Shown here: positions 28,510-38,150 of the stretch, in pieces
Layout: each line of letters starts with the position of its first letter
How positions within the stretch are numbered: the stretch's first letter is position 1
Assembly: GCA_018399615.1 (NCBI GenBank)
Contig: JAGYNT010000002.1
Coordinates: forward strand, 1-64,000
DNA from: Acholeplasmataceae bacterium
GTDB taxonomy: Bacteria > Bacillota_I > Bacilli_A > Acholeplasmatales > Acholeplasmataceae
Direction of reading: 5' to 3'
Length of the DNA stretch: 64,000 bases
Translations under genes and position numbers: made by a program
Notes under the pieces: generated by a model
Databases searched by the model: none
The model's input: the letters and a program-made list of their open reading frames with translations, nothing else
What the model was told of the DNA's origin: nothing

Positions 28510-29480
28510 AAACGACCATTCGAGACGTCGCTAAAAAGGCGAACGTCAGCGTATCGACCGTTTCCCGGGTCATCAACAAAAAGGGATACGTCCATGAGGA
28601 CACGAAAGTACTCGTCAACAAGATCATCGAAGAACTCGGTTTCATTCCGAACCAGCTCGCCCGCAGTCTGACGAGTCGCAGTTCGAAGATCATCGGTGTC
28701 ATCGTCCCCCATATCGGCCCCTCGTTTTACGGTGAACTGCTCGAGGGAATCGAGTCCCAGGCGGCCGCCTACGGATACAAGATCATGTTCTGCCATACGC
28801 AGGACGACCCCGATCGGGAACTCGAATATCTCAAGTTTTTCGAACAATACAATGTCGAAGGCCTGATCATCGCCTCGAACTTCTCGAACCGGGACTTGTT
28901 GAGCGACCTGAACATCCCCGTCGTGACGGTCGACCACATTCTCGATGAGAATATCCCATCGATCACGTCCGATAACGTCAAAGGCGGTATGCTCGCCGCC
29001 GAAAAACTCATATCGACCGGCGCGAAAAACATCCTCGTTTTCCGTGGACCGTCCTTTCTTCTGACGACCATGGAGCGGACGATCGGCTTCTTGAAAGTAC
29101 TCAAGAAACACGAATTGTTCGCCGACATCTTCGACCTTGATCTGATCAATCCCGATGCGAAACTGATCGAAAAAGTACTCGTGAACAACCCGCACGTCGA
29201 CGCGATCTTCGCTTTCTCCGATACGATCGCTTTCGTCATCTTGAACATCCTGCAGAAAATCGGCAAGCGCGTTCCCGAAGACGTCTCGCTCATCGGATAC
29301 GACAACACCCCCTTCAGCAAGTGGATGACGCCGTCGATCACTTCGGTCGACCAGTCCATCAATTTCATGGGAAAGCAGTCGTTCATCAATCTCACGCGGT
29401 TGATCCGCGGTGTCGAACTCGAAAGTCTTCACGACATCATCGATGTCCGCCTCGTCGAACGGACATCGACCAAAATATAA
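28506..29480 (+). CDS. LacI-family transcriptional regulator, probably of maltodextrin genes
   Basis: The 324-residue protein has the LacI helix-turn-helix at residues 3-23 (TIRDVAKKANVSVSTVSRVI), the hinge helix (ARSLTSRSSKIIGVIVP), and a periplasmic-binding-protein type effector domain. Its position inside the alpha-glucan locus and its 4-bp overlap with the neopullulanase gene suggest that it senses maltose or maltodextrins and binds the sites at 26648-26661 and 43515-43589. That link is inference. The start is set by AAGGAGG 7 nt upstream. Confidence 0.9.
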   Translation: MKTTIRDVAKKANVSVSTVSRVINKKGYVHEDTKVLVNKIIEELGFIPNQLARSLTSRSSKIIGVIVPHIGPSFYGELLEGIESQAAAYGYKIMFCHTQDDPDRELEYLKFFEQYNVEGLIIASNFSNRDLLSDLNIPVVTVDHILDENIPSITSDNVKGGMLAAEKLISTGAKNILVFRGPSFLLTTMERTIGFLKVLKKHELFADIFDLDLINPDAKLIEKVLVNNPHVDAIFAFSDTIAFVILNILQKIGKRVPEDVSLIGYDNTPFSKWMTPSITSVDQSINFMGKQSFINLTRLIRGVELESLHDIIDVRLVERTSTKI

Positions 29481-29509
29481 GGACCGAGTCGCCTCAGTCC
29501 TTTTTTTGT
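29479..29509 (+). terminator. terminator after the LacI-type regulator
   Basis: A 10-bp stem with one mismatch (29479-29488 with 29493-29502) is followed by a run of T. It overlaps the 3' end of glgB on the opposite strand. Confidence 0.75.
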
Positions 29510-31328
29510 TGCCGGAAGATCATCGCCGCGAACGGTCCGAGTTTGACGGGAATGAATTCGGGTTTCCCGTTCCGGTTGCCCATCCTCGAATCGAGGTCGA
29601 GCCCGTTGTATTGGTTGCTGCCATGATAGATATCCTTGTCGCTGTTGAGTATCTCCCGATACGTTCCCTTGGGAACGCCGAGCTGATAGGTCTCGTGCAC
29701 GTTCGGTGTCATGTTCAAAACGACAAGAAGCGTTTCGCTTTCCGACTTCCGCAGATATGCGAAAACGCTTTGCGCGCGATCGTCGACGACGAGCCATTCG
29801 AACGTAAAGGGATCGTGATCGAGGGCATAGAGCGCGTCATGCGCGTGATAGATCCGGGCGAGATCCTTGAAAAACCGGCTCGCATCCCGATGTGCGGGAT
29901 AATCGAAAAGATTCCAATCGAGTTCTTTGTTCGCGTTCCACTCACTGAACGACGCGAATTCAGAACCCATGAAGAGCAGTTTCTTTCCCGGATGCGTCAT
30001 CCAAAATGTCATCAAAAGGCGCCATTGAGCGAATTTCTGAAAATAGTCGCCGGGCATCTTGTTGATCAGACTACCTTTCATATGAACGACTTCATCATGG
30101 GAAACGGTAAAATGAACTGTTCGTTGAAGGCAGATCAGACTGAACGTGATCTTGTCGTGGCGTACTTCCGATTGATCGGATCCGTCTTGAAATAGGTCAG
30201 GACGTCATTCATGAATCCCATGTTCCACTTGTAGTTGGAAACCGACGCCGCCTTGGTCGATCGGGTGGGTCACTTGCGGGAAATCGGTCGAATCTCGGCC
30301 ATGAACAGGATACGATCATCCTTTCATAGAGACTCAAGCCCAGTTCGCGGATAAAAGCGATGGCGTCGTGATTGATTCCGTGATCGCGATTGCCGAGATA
30401 ATAGATCAGGATTCGAGACGGCATCGATCCGAAAGCCGTCGACATGGAAGTAATCGATCCAGAAATGGAGGGCCGAGCGCATGAAACTGCGCGTGATGCC
30501 CGGAAAAGTCCAGATTGTTCGTCCCCAGGTGACGTTCTCGCGGTGGAAGCGGTCTTCATACCTATAGAGCGGTGTCCCGTCAAAATACGAGAGTCCGTGT
30601 CCATCGCGGCAGATGTGTCCGAGTACCCAGTCCAAGATGACATGGATGCTGGCCCCGGTGCATGCGATCGACGAAGTACATCAGATCCTGCGGAACACCG
30701 TAGCGCGACGTCGCGGCGAAATAACCCGTGCCCTGATAACCCCAGGAGTCATCCAGGGATATTCAGATCGGCATCAGTTCGACATGCGTGAATCCGTGGT
30801 CTTTGACGTGCGCGATCAAATCGTCGACGATCTCATTGTATTTTTGAAAGCACCGAAGCGACGTTGCCAGGACCCCAGATGGACTTCAGATCAGAACCGG
30901 TTGGTCATGGCAGGGTTTTTTCCTGTATTGACGGTGTGCCTCGTCATGCCAGGGATATCCGTCGATAAGGATAGACTTCGAACCCGTGGCCGGACGCTCT
31001 TCCGCGAAAGGCGAAGGGGCCGGCTTTGTAGATCACGCGTCCGTCCTTGGTGTGAATCTCATATTTGTAAATCGCCCATTCATGATTACCGGGAACCCGA
31101 TCCGATAGGGATCTTGAAAGTACGTTTTCAACGTGTTTCCAGCCCTCGAAACCGTTGAATCCCGGCGATCAGACGGACTGACGCGCATTGGGTGCGTAAA
31201 CGGTAAAAGAGTGTTCGGACGGTGTTTCCGTTTGAATCCTTGATCAGGTGCGCACCCATCCACTCGTGGAGGTCGTCGGCTTTGCCGTGAAAAAACCGGT
31301 TCATGCGTTCATCGAAGTTTCGTGTCAT
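29494..31328 (-). pseudogene. glgB: 1,4-alpha-glucan branching enzyme, multiply frame-disrupted
   Basis: The start is ATG 31328 (MTRNFDERMNRFFHGK) after GGGAG. The C-terminal 195 codons (from 30081) are intact. Between about 30090 and 31260 conserved GlgB blocks are spread over all three frames: NARSVRLI-like N2/CBM48 sequence, [33 protein letters not shown] (region II with the nucleophile Asp), INHDAIAFIRELG, then ILFMAE (acid/base Glu) with [10 protein letters not shown] and GGVGF. MGSEFASF and ELDWNLFDY lie in the intact end. The full length (1835 bp) is right for GlgB but is not a multiple of three. Many single-base indels without loss of conserved residues suggest assembly error. The enzyme would create alpha-1,6 branches in glycogen. 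It lies 4 bp after the pullulanase. Confidence 0.88.
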
Positions 31329-31332
31329 CCAA

Positions 31333-33297
31333 TCACTCCCCGTTTTCGTTGTCATATACGATATAGAGGCCGACGGCATCCATTTCGATCATATGGTCAT
31401 CGACCTTGGCGCGATTCTTGCCGAAGACGACCTTTCCGCCATCAAGATGCTTTCGAACAAGACCCTGATCGAATTTCACATAGTGCGTGAACACGTGATT
31501 CCGATCTTTGATCCGATAGAGCAAAACGTTATGATCCAGTTTGAAAAAGACATCTTTTTCCAGATTTCCGTATACCGGATAACGCTTTCTTAAAGCGATT
31601 AACGATTTAAGTTCCCCTACACTTTCCAAATCCGGTTTCCAATCGATTCGATTGATGTCATCGGGACTTCGATAGGCGTTTTCGACACCCTGCTTGCTGC
31701 GGTAGAATTCCTGTCCGGCATGAAAAAAGGGTATACCGGAAGCGATCACGACCAAGTGATTCGCGAAATCCTGATAGCGATGCAGCAAGACATCGTCTTT
31801 AGAAAGATAGCGAAGCATCTGGTCAAAGAACGTCATGTTGTCGTGGCACTCGACATAGTTGATGCTTTGGGCCGGGGATGACAAGAGATGCGGACTGCCG
31901 TTCAAGGCCTTTTTCATGAGGTGTCTGTCCTTCCGATTCCCGGTTGCGAAACCGGGTATGGCTTCGTGAAGCGGTCCTTTCAGCGTGTTTCGAAAAAAAT
32001 CATTGAAAAACGCGTAACCCGGCATGAGCCGGTGATTCGTCATGTTGCTGCGCTTCTTCGGTGGAACTTCCGTTGTCATGTTCCACCCCTCGCCATAAAG
32101 CATGATTGAAGGATTGATGCGCCTCAGTCTCTGTTCGATCGCATGCATCGTATCGACGTCAAGAAGACCCATCAGGTCGAAACGAAACCCGTCGATCCGA
32201 AAGGCTTCGGCCCAGTAGGCGAGGTTGTCTGTGATCAGGCGCCGTACCATGTAGTTTCTCGTCTCGATGTCGTTCCCGCAATAACTCGCGTCCGTCTGTT
32301 TTCCATGTTTGTCATGACGAAAGAAGTACCCCGGAACGAGATAGTCGTAAGGAAATTTCGCGCGTTGATAGACATGGTTGAAAACGACGTCCATGTTGAT
32401 CCCGAGTCCGAGTGCGTGCGCGCGTGATATCAATTCCTTGAACTCGTCGATCCGGGCATAGGGGTCCTCCGTATTCTTGGCGAACCACCCCTTGCAAACG
32501 AAAAACTGGCGCGGATTATAGCCCCAGTTGTATGATGCGTCCTTGTCGTCGTCATCGACGCCGAAAAAATCGAAGACCGGCAACAACTGCAGATGCGTCG
32601 CGCCAAAGTCCTTGACGTATTCGAGGACGGAAGAACCAAGTCTTTCACTGTGTTCGAAAAGTCCTTGGAAAAGTCCCTTGGACTCAACATCCAAAGCGAT
32701 CGTCATGTCACGGACATGCCCCTCATAGAGGACGGCATCGGTATATTTTTCCAGAACGATCGGACTCTTTTCAAGCGGTCTGGTTCTGGAAAAGTCGATC
32801 ACATAATTCCTGTCGTCTTTTCCATGCGCATTCGCGTAAGGGTCACGGACACGATGAAAAGAGTCGGATAACCGAACGTCATAGTCATAGGGCTTTCCGG
32901 CGTGGTCTCCGGATACGCTTACGTGATAGATCGGTTCCCGGTAGCTCATCGGGTAAGAAATATCCCCGAGGTTGAGCCGGACGTCTTTCGCGACCGGTGT
33001 GAAAAGATAGAAATCGGTATGCGTCTTGTGATAGACATAACCAAGTGGTCCGTCATAGCGGAAACGTTCTTCGAAAGCCTTCTGAAGGGTGACCAGACCG
33101 ATCTCGAGCGGATGGTCTTCACCGTTGATCGTCAGGCGATCCGCTTCATGCAAAACGATGTCCCGATCCGTTTCGAAATAGTGATCCATGCCTTTTCGTT
33201 CGGCGAACGAAAAGGCATAGTCCTTGTGTTCAATCGTTTCGATCGCGCTTTCGGATTCGACTCGGATCAATCGGAAATCATCGATAAAAGCTCTCAT
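31333..33297 (-). CDS. pulA: cytosolic type I pullulanase, GH13_14
   Basis: The 654-residue protein has no signal peptide. A CBM48-like N-terminal domain (about 75-170) precedes the barrel. The type I pullulanase signature is YNWGYNPRQF (256-265). Catalytic blocks are NMDVVFNHVY (301-310), GFRFDLMGLLD with Asp374, YGEGWNM with Glu403, and VECHDNMTF with Asp486. It cleaves alpha-1,6 branches of imported or stored glucan. Its length suits the AmyX/intracellular group rather than the secreted multidomain enzymes. Its ATG overlaps the upstream GH13 gene by 4 bp. Confidence 0.93.
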   Translation of the reverse strand: MRAFIDDFRLIRVESESAIETIEHKDYAFSFAERKGMDHYFETDRDIVLHEADRLTINGEDHPLEIGLVTLQKAFEERFRYDGPLGYVYHKTHTDFYLFTPVAKDVRLNLGDISYPMSYREPIYHVSVSGDHAGKPYDYDVRLSDSFHRVRDPYANAHGKDDRNYVIDFSRTRPLEKSPIVLEKYTDAVLYEGHVRDMTIALDVESKGLFQGLFEHSERLGSSVLEYVKDFGATHLQLLPVFDFFGVDDDDKDASYNWGYNPRQFFVCKGWFAKNTEDPYARIDEFKELISRAHALGLGINMDVVFNHVYQRAKFPYDYLVPGYFFRHDKHGKQTDASYCGNDIETRNYMVRRLITDNLAYWAEAFRIDGFRFDLMGLLDVDTMHAIEQRLRRINPSIMLYGEGWNMTTEVPPKKRSNMTNHRLMPGYAFFNDFFRNTLKGPLHEAIPGFATGNRKDRHLMKKALNGSPHLLSSPAQSINYVECHDNMTFFDQMLRYLSKDDVLLHRYQDFANHLVVIASGIPFFHAGQEFYRSKQGVENAYRSPDDINRIDWKPDLESVGELKSLIALRKRYPVYGNLEKDVFFKLDHNVLLYRIKDRNHVFTHYVKFDQGLVRKHLDGGKVVFGKNRAKVDDHMIEMDAVGLYIVYDNENGE

Positions 33298-34583
33298 GCC
33301 ATACGTCCCTTCGTCGTGTCGATGATGATCGGTCCTCTGGGAAGCGATACGCGTCCTTCGTGTACGGTAACCATCCGATCATCCAATCTGTTCATGTATC
33401 GCCCGTCTTTAAGTAATACGCTTGTTTCCCGCTGAGCGGAAAGATTGAAAATACCGATCAGATATTCGTGTCCGAAAAGGTAATGGATCACGGCGACACC
33501 ATGTGCAACATGTGAGTGATACGTACCCTCTTTGAAGATCGGTTTTTTCTTGAGTTCGGAAAGTCTTTTGATCAATGGTTCGAACGAATGCGTGAAATCC
33601 CATTCGATCACATCATCGTTGAAGAGATCGGGTCTATGCGCGATCCCGTGTTCCATGCCGGCATAGATGAGCGGGGCGCCCTTGATGAAGAAGTTCAAGG
33701 CGAGCATGTTTGCGAAGTGATGGTCATCTTTGACCAGACTGCGCAAGCGCGGTTGATCGTGATTCTCGAAACTGCGCAATTTGACGTAGTTCTTCGGATA
33801 GACGGCTTCCTGCCGTTCGATTTCTTCGAGCCACCTCGTGGGATCGCCCGTTTCGAGATATGCGGTCATGAAATCGAAGATGTCGTAATCATAGAGAATA
33901 TCGAAAGCCCGATACATCTCGGAATCGCTCGAGCAATCGTAGCCGAGGTCGCGCAGATACTTGACGAACGAGAGATGAACCGACTCCGACAACCAGATGA
34001 AATCGGGTTTGATCGTATGTATGCGTTGACGCGCTTCAAGCCAGAAATCGAGCGGTATGAGCGGTGCGACATCACACCGAAAACCATCGACATATGTCGC
34101 CCAATCGAAAAGGATGTCCAAAAAGTAGTCCCAGACCGGACGCTTGTTGTAATCGAGGTCGGTAATATCGCTCCAGTCACCGACACGATTGGCGAAATTC
34201 CCGTTCTTATCCCTGTAAAACCATTCCGGGTGTTCGAAAACGAGATCGGAATCGCGCGAGGTATGGTTGATGACGATATCCATCATCACTTTGAGGCCGA
34301 GCGCGTGCGCTTTTCCGATCAGACGCTTGAAGTCGTCGAGCGTCCCGAGTGACGGATCGATGCGATCATAGGCTTGGATCGAATAGGGACTCCCGACGGA
34401 TCCCTTTCTGGCTTTCTCGCCGATCGGATGAATCGGAAGCAGATAGATCACATCGACTCCGAGCGCCCTGATGCGTTCCAGATCATCGATCACGCCCTGG
34501 AAATCCTGACTCTTTGTGTGTTGTCTGACGAATACCTGATAGAAGATGGTGTTGCGCAAATTCAAGTTCGTGTCCTTGGCCAT
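33294..34583 (-). CDS. cytosolic GH13 alpha-amylase-type enzyme
   Basis: The compact 429-residue enzyme has no signal peptide. Blocks: IFYQVFVRQHT (13-23), MDIVINHTS (101-109), YVDGFRCDVAPLIP with nucleophile Asp171, FIWLSESVH with acid/base Glu200, and SFENHDQPR with Asp276. The short domain B and the Cys170-Asp171-Val-Ala-Pro sequence in region II are unlike classical alpha-amylases, so the subfamily and product are uncertain. It could act on maltodextrins like a cyclomaltodextrinase without CBM34, or be a sugar-transferring GH13. It lies between glgP (19 bp upstream) and the pullulanase (4-bp overlap), so it is part of the intracellular glucan set. Confidence 0.82.
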   Translation of the reverse strand: MAKDTNLNLRNTIFYQVFVRQHTKSQDFQGVIDDLERIRALGVDVIYLLPIHPIGEKARKGSVGSPYSIQAYDRIDPSLGTLDDFKRLIGKAHALGLKVMMDIVINHTSRDSDLVFEHPEWFYRDKNGNFANRVGDWSDITDLDYNKRPVWDYFLDILFDWATYVDGFRCDVAPLIPLDFWLEARQRIHTIKPDFIWLSESVHLSFVKYLRDLGYDCSSDSEMYRAFDILYDYDIFDFMTAYLETGDPTRWLEEIERQEAVYPKNYVKLRSFENHDQPRLRSLVKDDHHFANMLALNFFIKGAPLIYAGMEHGIAHRPDLFNDDVIEWDFTHSFEPLIKRLSELKKKPIFKEGTYHSHVAHGVAVIHYLFGHEYLIGIFNLSAQRETSVLLKDGRYMNRLDDRMVTVHEGRVSLPRGPIIIDTTKGRMA

Positions 34584-34602
34584 ATGCGTGTCTCCTCTTT
34601 GA

Positions 34603-36978
34603 CTATCTTATTTTTTCGAGGTTCCAGATGTCCTTGTTGTATTGTTCGATCGTCCGATCGGATGTGAAGTGTCCCGAGTTCGCGATATTGATGATGACGC
34701 GCTTGAACCAGTCTCCCCGGTCCTGATACATCGCGTTCGCCCGCTCATGGGCTTTGACATAGGCGTCGAAGTCCTTGAGGACGAGGAAATAGTCGCTGTT
34801 CAAAAGATTGTTCAAAATGAAATCGAAGTGTTGCGGGTTGCTTCTGAGTCCCCGAACGAATGCGAAAACGTCCTTGAGTCTCTGGTCCTTTTCATAGATC
34901 TCACGCGGCTTGTAGCCGTTGTTCTGATAGAACTGGGAAACCTCGTCGGCGGTCATGCCGAAAATGATGGCGTTTTCCTCGCCGACTTCGTTGACGATCT
35001 CGAGGTTCGCACCGTCGAGCGTACCGATCGTAATCGCGCCATTCATCATGAACTTCATGTTTCCGGTACCACTCGCTTCTTTGGTTGCCGTTGAAATCTG
35101 TTCGGAGAGATCCGCGGCCGGCATGATGTATTCCGCGTAGGTGACGTTGTAGTTGCGGATAAAGACGACTTTGAGCAGGTCCTTGGTCTCCTTGTCGTGG
35201 TTGATGACATCCGCGACCGTGTCGATCAGTTCGATGACCGCTTTGGCCATATGGTAGCTCGGAGCGGCTTTCCCACCGATGATAAACGAATGCGGGACAT
35301 AGTTCGCCTTGAACTCCGGATCCTTCTTGAGTCTCTGATAGACGTAGATGATGTGAATGATATTCATCAGTTGTCGCTTGTATTCGTGCAGACGTTTGAC
35401 CTGAATGTCGAATATGCCATCCGTATCGAGTTTGACACCCTGATCGTGATAGATGCGGCTGGCCAACGCTCTTTTCTTGGTCTGTTTCATCTCGTAGACG
35501 TCGTTTCGCGTCGCTTCGTCATCCTGATAATCCTCCAACTTCTTGAGCTTGAGGAGGTCTTCACGCCAGGACGTGCCGATCCGTTCATCGAGAATATCGA
35601 CGAGCTCGTGATTCGTATGGATCAACCAGCGACGATGGGTGATCCCGTTGGTCTTGTTGTTGAACTTGTCGGGATAGAGCGTGAAGAAGTCTTTCATCTC
35701 GTATTTCTTGAGAATGTTCGTATGGAGTTCGGCGACCCCATTGACACTAAACGATCCATAGATCGAAATATGTGCCATCCGCAAGTGCTGATGTCCGATC
35801 AAAGCCATGAGATAGATCTGTTCCCGGTTGAAACGTCCGTCTGTTTCGAGCAGTTCCTTGAAGCGTCGATTCATTTCGAGTATGATCTCGAAAATACGGG
35901 GAAGAAGGTTTCTGAAAATACCGATCTCCCATTTTTCCAGTGCTTCGGATAGAATCGTATGGTTTGTGAATGCGCACATTCTGGTCGTCAGATCCCACGC
36001 CTTGTCATAACCCATGCCCTCTTCGTCCATGAGCACGCGCATGAGTTCGGGAATGACGAGCGTCGGGTGGGTGTCGTTCAACTGAAAGACATAATAATCT
36101 GGCAGCGTGTCGAGCTCGCGCTCGAGCGCTTTATGTTCGTTGATCACACGCTTGACTCCGGCTGCGCTGAACAAGTATTGCTGCTGCAACCTGAGCGTCT
36201 TACCCTCTTCCTTGGAATCGTCGGGGTAGAGCTGATCGTCGATCCGTGCGACCATACGCAAGTATTTCCCGTCGTGATGGGCGTGCCGTTCACTCGGTTC
36301 GGTCGACCACAGTCTGAGCGACGTGACGACATCGTTGTGATCACCGATGATCTTGACGTCATAAGGGACCGCTTTGATCCAGACCGGGTTGATCAGACGC
36401 GTATGCTCGACATATCCGAAGAAAGGAATGTGGATCGACTCGTCTTCCCGCTTCGTTTCCCAGATGAACGGTCGGTCCAACCAGGGGTCTTCGAGTTCGA
36501 CCTGTTTGTGGTTGCGTATCTCCTGTTTGAAAAAACCCTTCTGATAACGCAGACTGTTCCCATAGAGCGGGTATCCCAGAGATGCCGCGGAATCGAGAAA
36601 ACAGGCCGACAGACGACCGAGACCGCCATTGCCGAGTCCCGCATCGGACTCGCTTTCTTCGATCTCGTTCAAGTTGATGTTCAGATCCATGAAGGCTTCC
36701 TTGACGACGTCATAGAAACCGCTGTTCTGCAAGTTGTTCGTGATCAGACGCCCCATCAGAAATTCCATTGAGAAATAGATCGCCTTTTTCAGGCCTTTCT
36801 CTCTGACGGTACGTTCCGTTTTCTGAAATTTTTTCTCGAGATGCTGATCGAGCAGTTCGGCGAGTACGCTATACCTCTGATAGGCATTCGACTCCTCGAG
36901 CTCGACTTCGAACGTTTCTTCAAGACGGCTCAGAAATGCGCCTTTGAAAGTATCCTTGTTCAGAAAAATATGTTGCAT
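34603..36978 (-). CDS. glgP: glycogen/maltodextrin phosphorylase
   Basis: The 791-residue protein is a GT35 phosphorylase. Typical blocks are FSMEFLMGRL (about 51-60), LGNGGLGRLSACFLDS (about 95-110), and the pyridoxal-phosphate site GTGNMKFMMNG with Lys642, followed by GTLDGANLEI. It releases glucose 1-phosphate from the ends of alpha-1,4 chains. AAGGAG precedes the ATG by 8 nt. It begins the glgP-GH13-pulA-glgB operon and is set off from malG by a hairpin and its own -10 element. Confidence 0.97.
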   Translation of the reverse strand: MQHIFLNKDTFKGAFLSRLEETFEVELEESNAYQRYSVLAELLDQHLEKKFQKTERTVREKGLKKAIYFSMEFLMGRLITNNLQNSGFYDVVKEAFMDLNINLNEIEESESDAGLGNGGLGRLSACFLDSAASLGYPLYGNSLRYQKGFFKQEIRNHKQVELEDPWLDRPFIWETKREDESIHIPFFGYVEHTRLINPVWIKAVPYDVKIIGDHNDVVTSLRLWSTEPSERHAHHDGKYLRMVARIDDQLYPDDSKEEGKTLRLQQQYLFSAAGVKRVINEHKALERELDTLPDYYVFQLNDTHPTLVIPELMRVLMDEEGMGYDKAWDLTTRMCAFTNHTILSEALEKWEIGIFRNLLPRIFEIILEMNRRFKELLETDGRFNREQIYLMALIGHQHLRMAHISIYGSFSVNGVAELHTNILKKYEMKDFFTLYPDKFNNKTNGITHRRWLIHTNHELVDILDERIGTSWREDLLKLKKLEDYQDDEATRNDVYEMKQTKKRALASRIYHDQGVKLDTDGIFDIQVKRLHEYKRQLMNIIHIIYVYQRLKKDPEFKANYVPHSFIIGGKAAPSYHMAKAVIELIDTVADVINHDKETKDLLKVVFIRNYNVTYAEYIMPAADLSEQISTATKEASGTGNMKFMMNGAITIGTLDGANLEIVNEVGEENAIIFGMTADEVSQFYQNNGYKPREIYEKDQRLKDVFAFVRGLRSNPQHFDFILNNLLNSDYFLVLKDFDAYVKAHERANAMYQDRGDWFKRVIINIANSGHFTSDRTIEQYNKDIWNLEKIR

Positions 36979-36996
36979 GGTAGTCTCCTTGTTGTT

Positions 36997-37017
36997 TAGG
37001 TTTACACCTATATTTTA
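36997..37017 (-). promoter_or_regulatory. -10 element and dyad before glgP
   Basis: On the minus strand, TAAAAT (37012-37017) is followed by the inverted repeat TAGGT-GTAA-ACCTA (36997-37010), which lies between the start of transcription and the ribosome binding site. It could be an operator or a small RNA hairpin. The -35 is weak. Confidence 0.4.
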
Positions 37018-37054
37018 CCACATATGCGGGGGAACTGTCGCCTGTGACCCCCGT

Positions 37055-37086
37055 TCAAAAGAAAAGGGTAAAAAATCTACCCTTTT
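37055..37086 (-). terminator. hairpin at the end of malG
   Basis: A perfect 9-bp stem (37062-37070 with 37078-37086, loop 7) is followed by a short T stretch (CTTTTG) on the minus strand. The stem includes part of the malG stop codon. The short U-tract suggests partial termination, so some transcripts may continue into glgP. Confidence 0.55.
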
Positions 37087-38147
37087 GTCGCACCTGCCAT
37101 GATTCCCTCGATCAGGTAACGTTGGAAAAGCATATATAGAATCGTGATCGGCAATCCGACGAGAAGCGCCCCTGCCGCGAATGCGGAGTAGTGAATGTAT
37201 TCCAGGTCATTGATGAACTTGAACAGACCGACGGCGAGCGTCCATTGTTGGGTGACGTCATACCCTGCCGGGGCATCGGGCGGATAATAGTTGAGCAGAT
37301 AACCCGGAAGCATGTAGTCCATCCACGGAACCATGAACATCGTTACGGCAACGAACGTCAGAATCGGTACGGAAAGCGGCAGGATGATCCGCCAGAAGAT
37401 CTGGAACTTGTTCGCACCGTCGATCATGGCCGACTCGTCCAGATCCTTCGGTATTTGCGAGAGGAACCCTTTGACGAGCCAGAGATTTCCCGGTATGCTT
37501 CCGCCGATATAGAGAATACTCAGTGCTCGCGGTTGACCGAGTAGACCGAATTTCCAGAAGAGGACATACATCGCGATGAGTCCCATGAAGGATGGGAATG
37601 CCTGAAGAACGAGAATCGCCAGGAGCCCCGCCCGTTTCCCGACGAACTTGAACCGTGCGAAGACATAGGCGGCACCGGTAATGAGTACCGTTCCGACGAA
37701 CATGTTGATCAAGGCGATACTGAGCGTGTTCCAGTACCAGCGAACGAACTTCGTCTCTTCGAAGAGATAAGTGAAAGCTCCGGTGTTCGGATCCTTGGGC
37801 CAGATCGTACTCGGAACCGAGCTTTGAATGTTCGAAAGCGACAGTCCGATGATATAGACGACCGGCACGATGACGATGATCGAAATCAAAGCGATCTCAC
37901 CGTAAATCAAGGTTCGCGCGACGAAATTCTTCAGTGAAAAGACCGCTCGAAGACCCTGTTTCGATATGTTCCGACGCTTTTTCCTTAGGATGTAATAGTA
38001 AAGACCATAGACGGGAACGAGCCCGATCAAACCCGGCTTGATCCCTTCATAACCTTTTTTCCTGGCGTATTCGACAACCGTCCCCTGATGGATCAGAAGA
38101 ACGACGATCGCGCCATAAATGAATAGTAGTTGTAGTATGAGTGGCAT
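37077..38147 (-). CDS. malG: maltodextrin ABC transporter permease, MalG/MdxG type
   Basis: The 356-residue protein is longer than MalG (about 280-300). About 75 extra N-terminal residues hold an additional hydrophobic segment (3-20) and a basic, partly hydrophobic stretch (GLVPVYGLYYYILRKKRR). The usual permease follows, with six membrane segments and the EAA-loop sequence DESAMIDGANKFQIFWRII, which contacts the ATPase. It pairs with MalF, whose gene ends 3 bp upstream. No ATPase gene is present in the window, so a shared MsmX/MalK-type ATPase from elsewhere is probable. Confidence 0.92.
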   Translation of the reverse strand: MPLILQLLFIYGAIVVLLIHQGTVVEYARKKGYEGIKPGLIGLVPVYGLYYYILRKKRRNISKQGLRAVFSLKNFVARTLIYGEIALISIIVIVPVVYIIGLSLSNIQSSVPSTIWPKDPNTGAFTYLFEETKFVRWYWNTLSIALINMFVGTVLITGAAYVFARFKFVGKRAGLLAILVLQAFPSFMGLIAMYVLFWKFGLLGQPRALSILYIGGSIPGNLWLVKGFLSQIPKDLDESAMIDGANKFQIFWRIILPLSVPILTFVAVTMFMVPWMDYMLPGYLLNYYPPDAPAGYDVTQQWTLAVGLFKFINDLEYIHYSAFAAGALLVGLPITILYMLFQRYLIEGIMAGATKG

Positions 38148-38150
38148 CTT

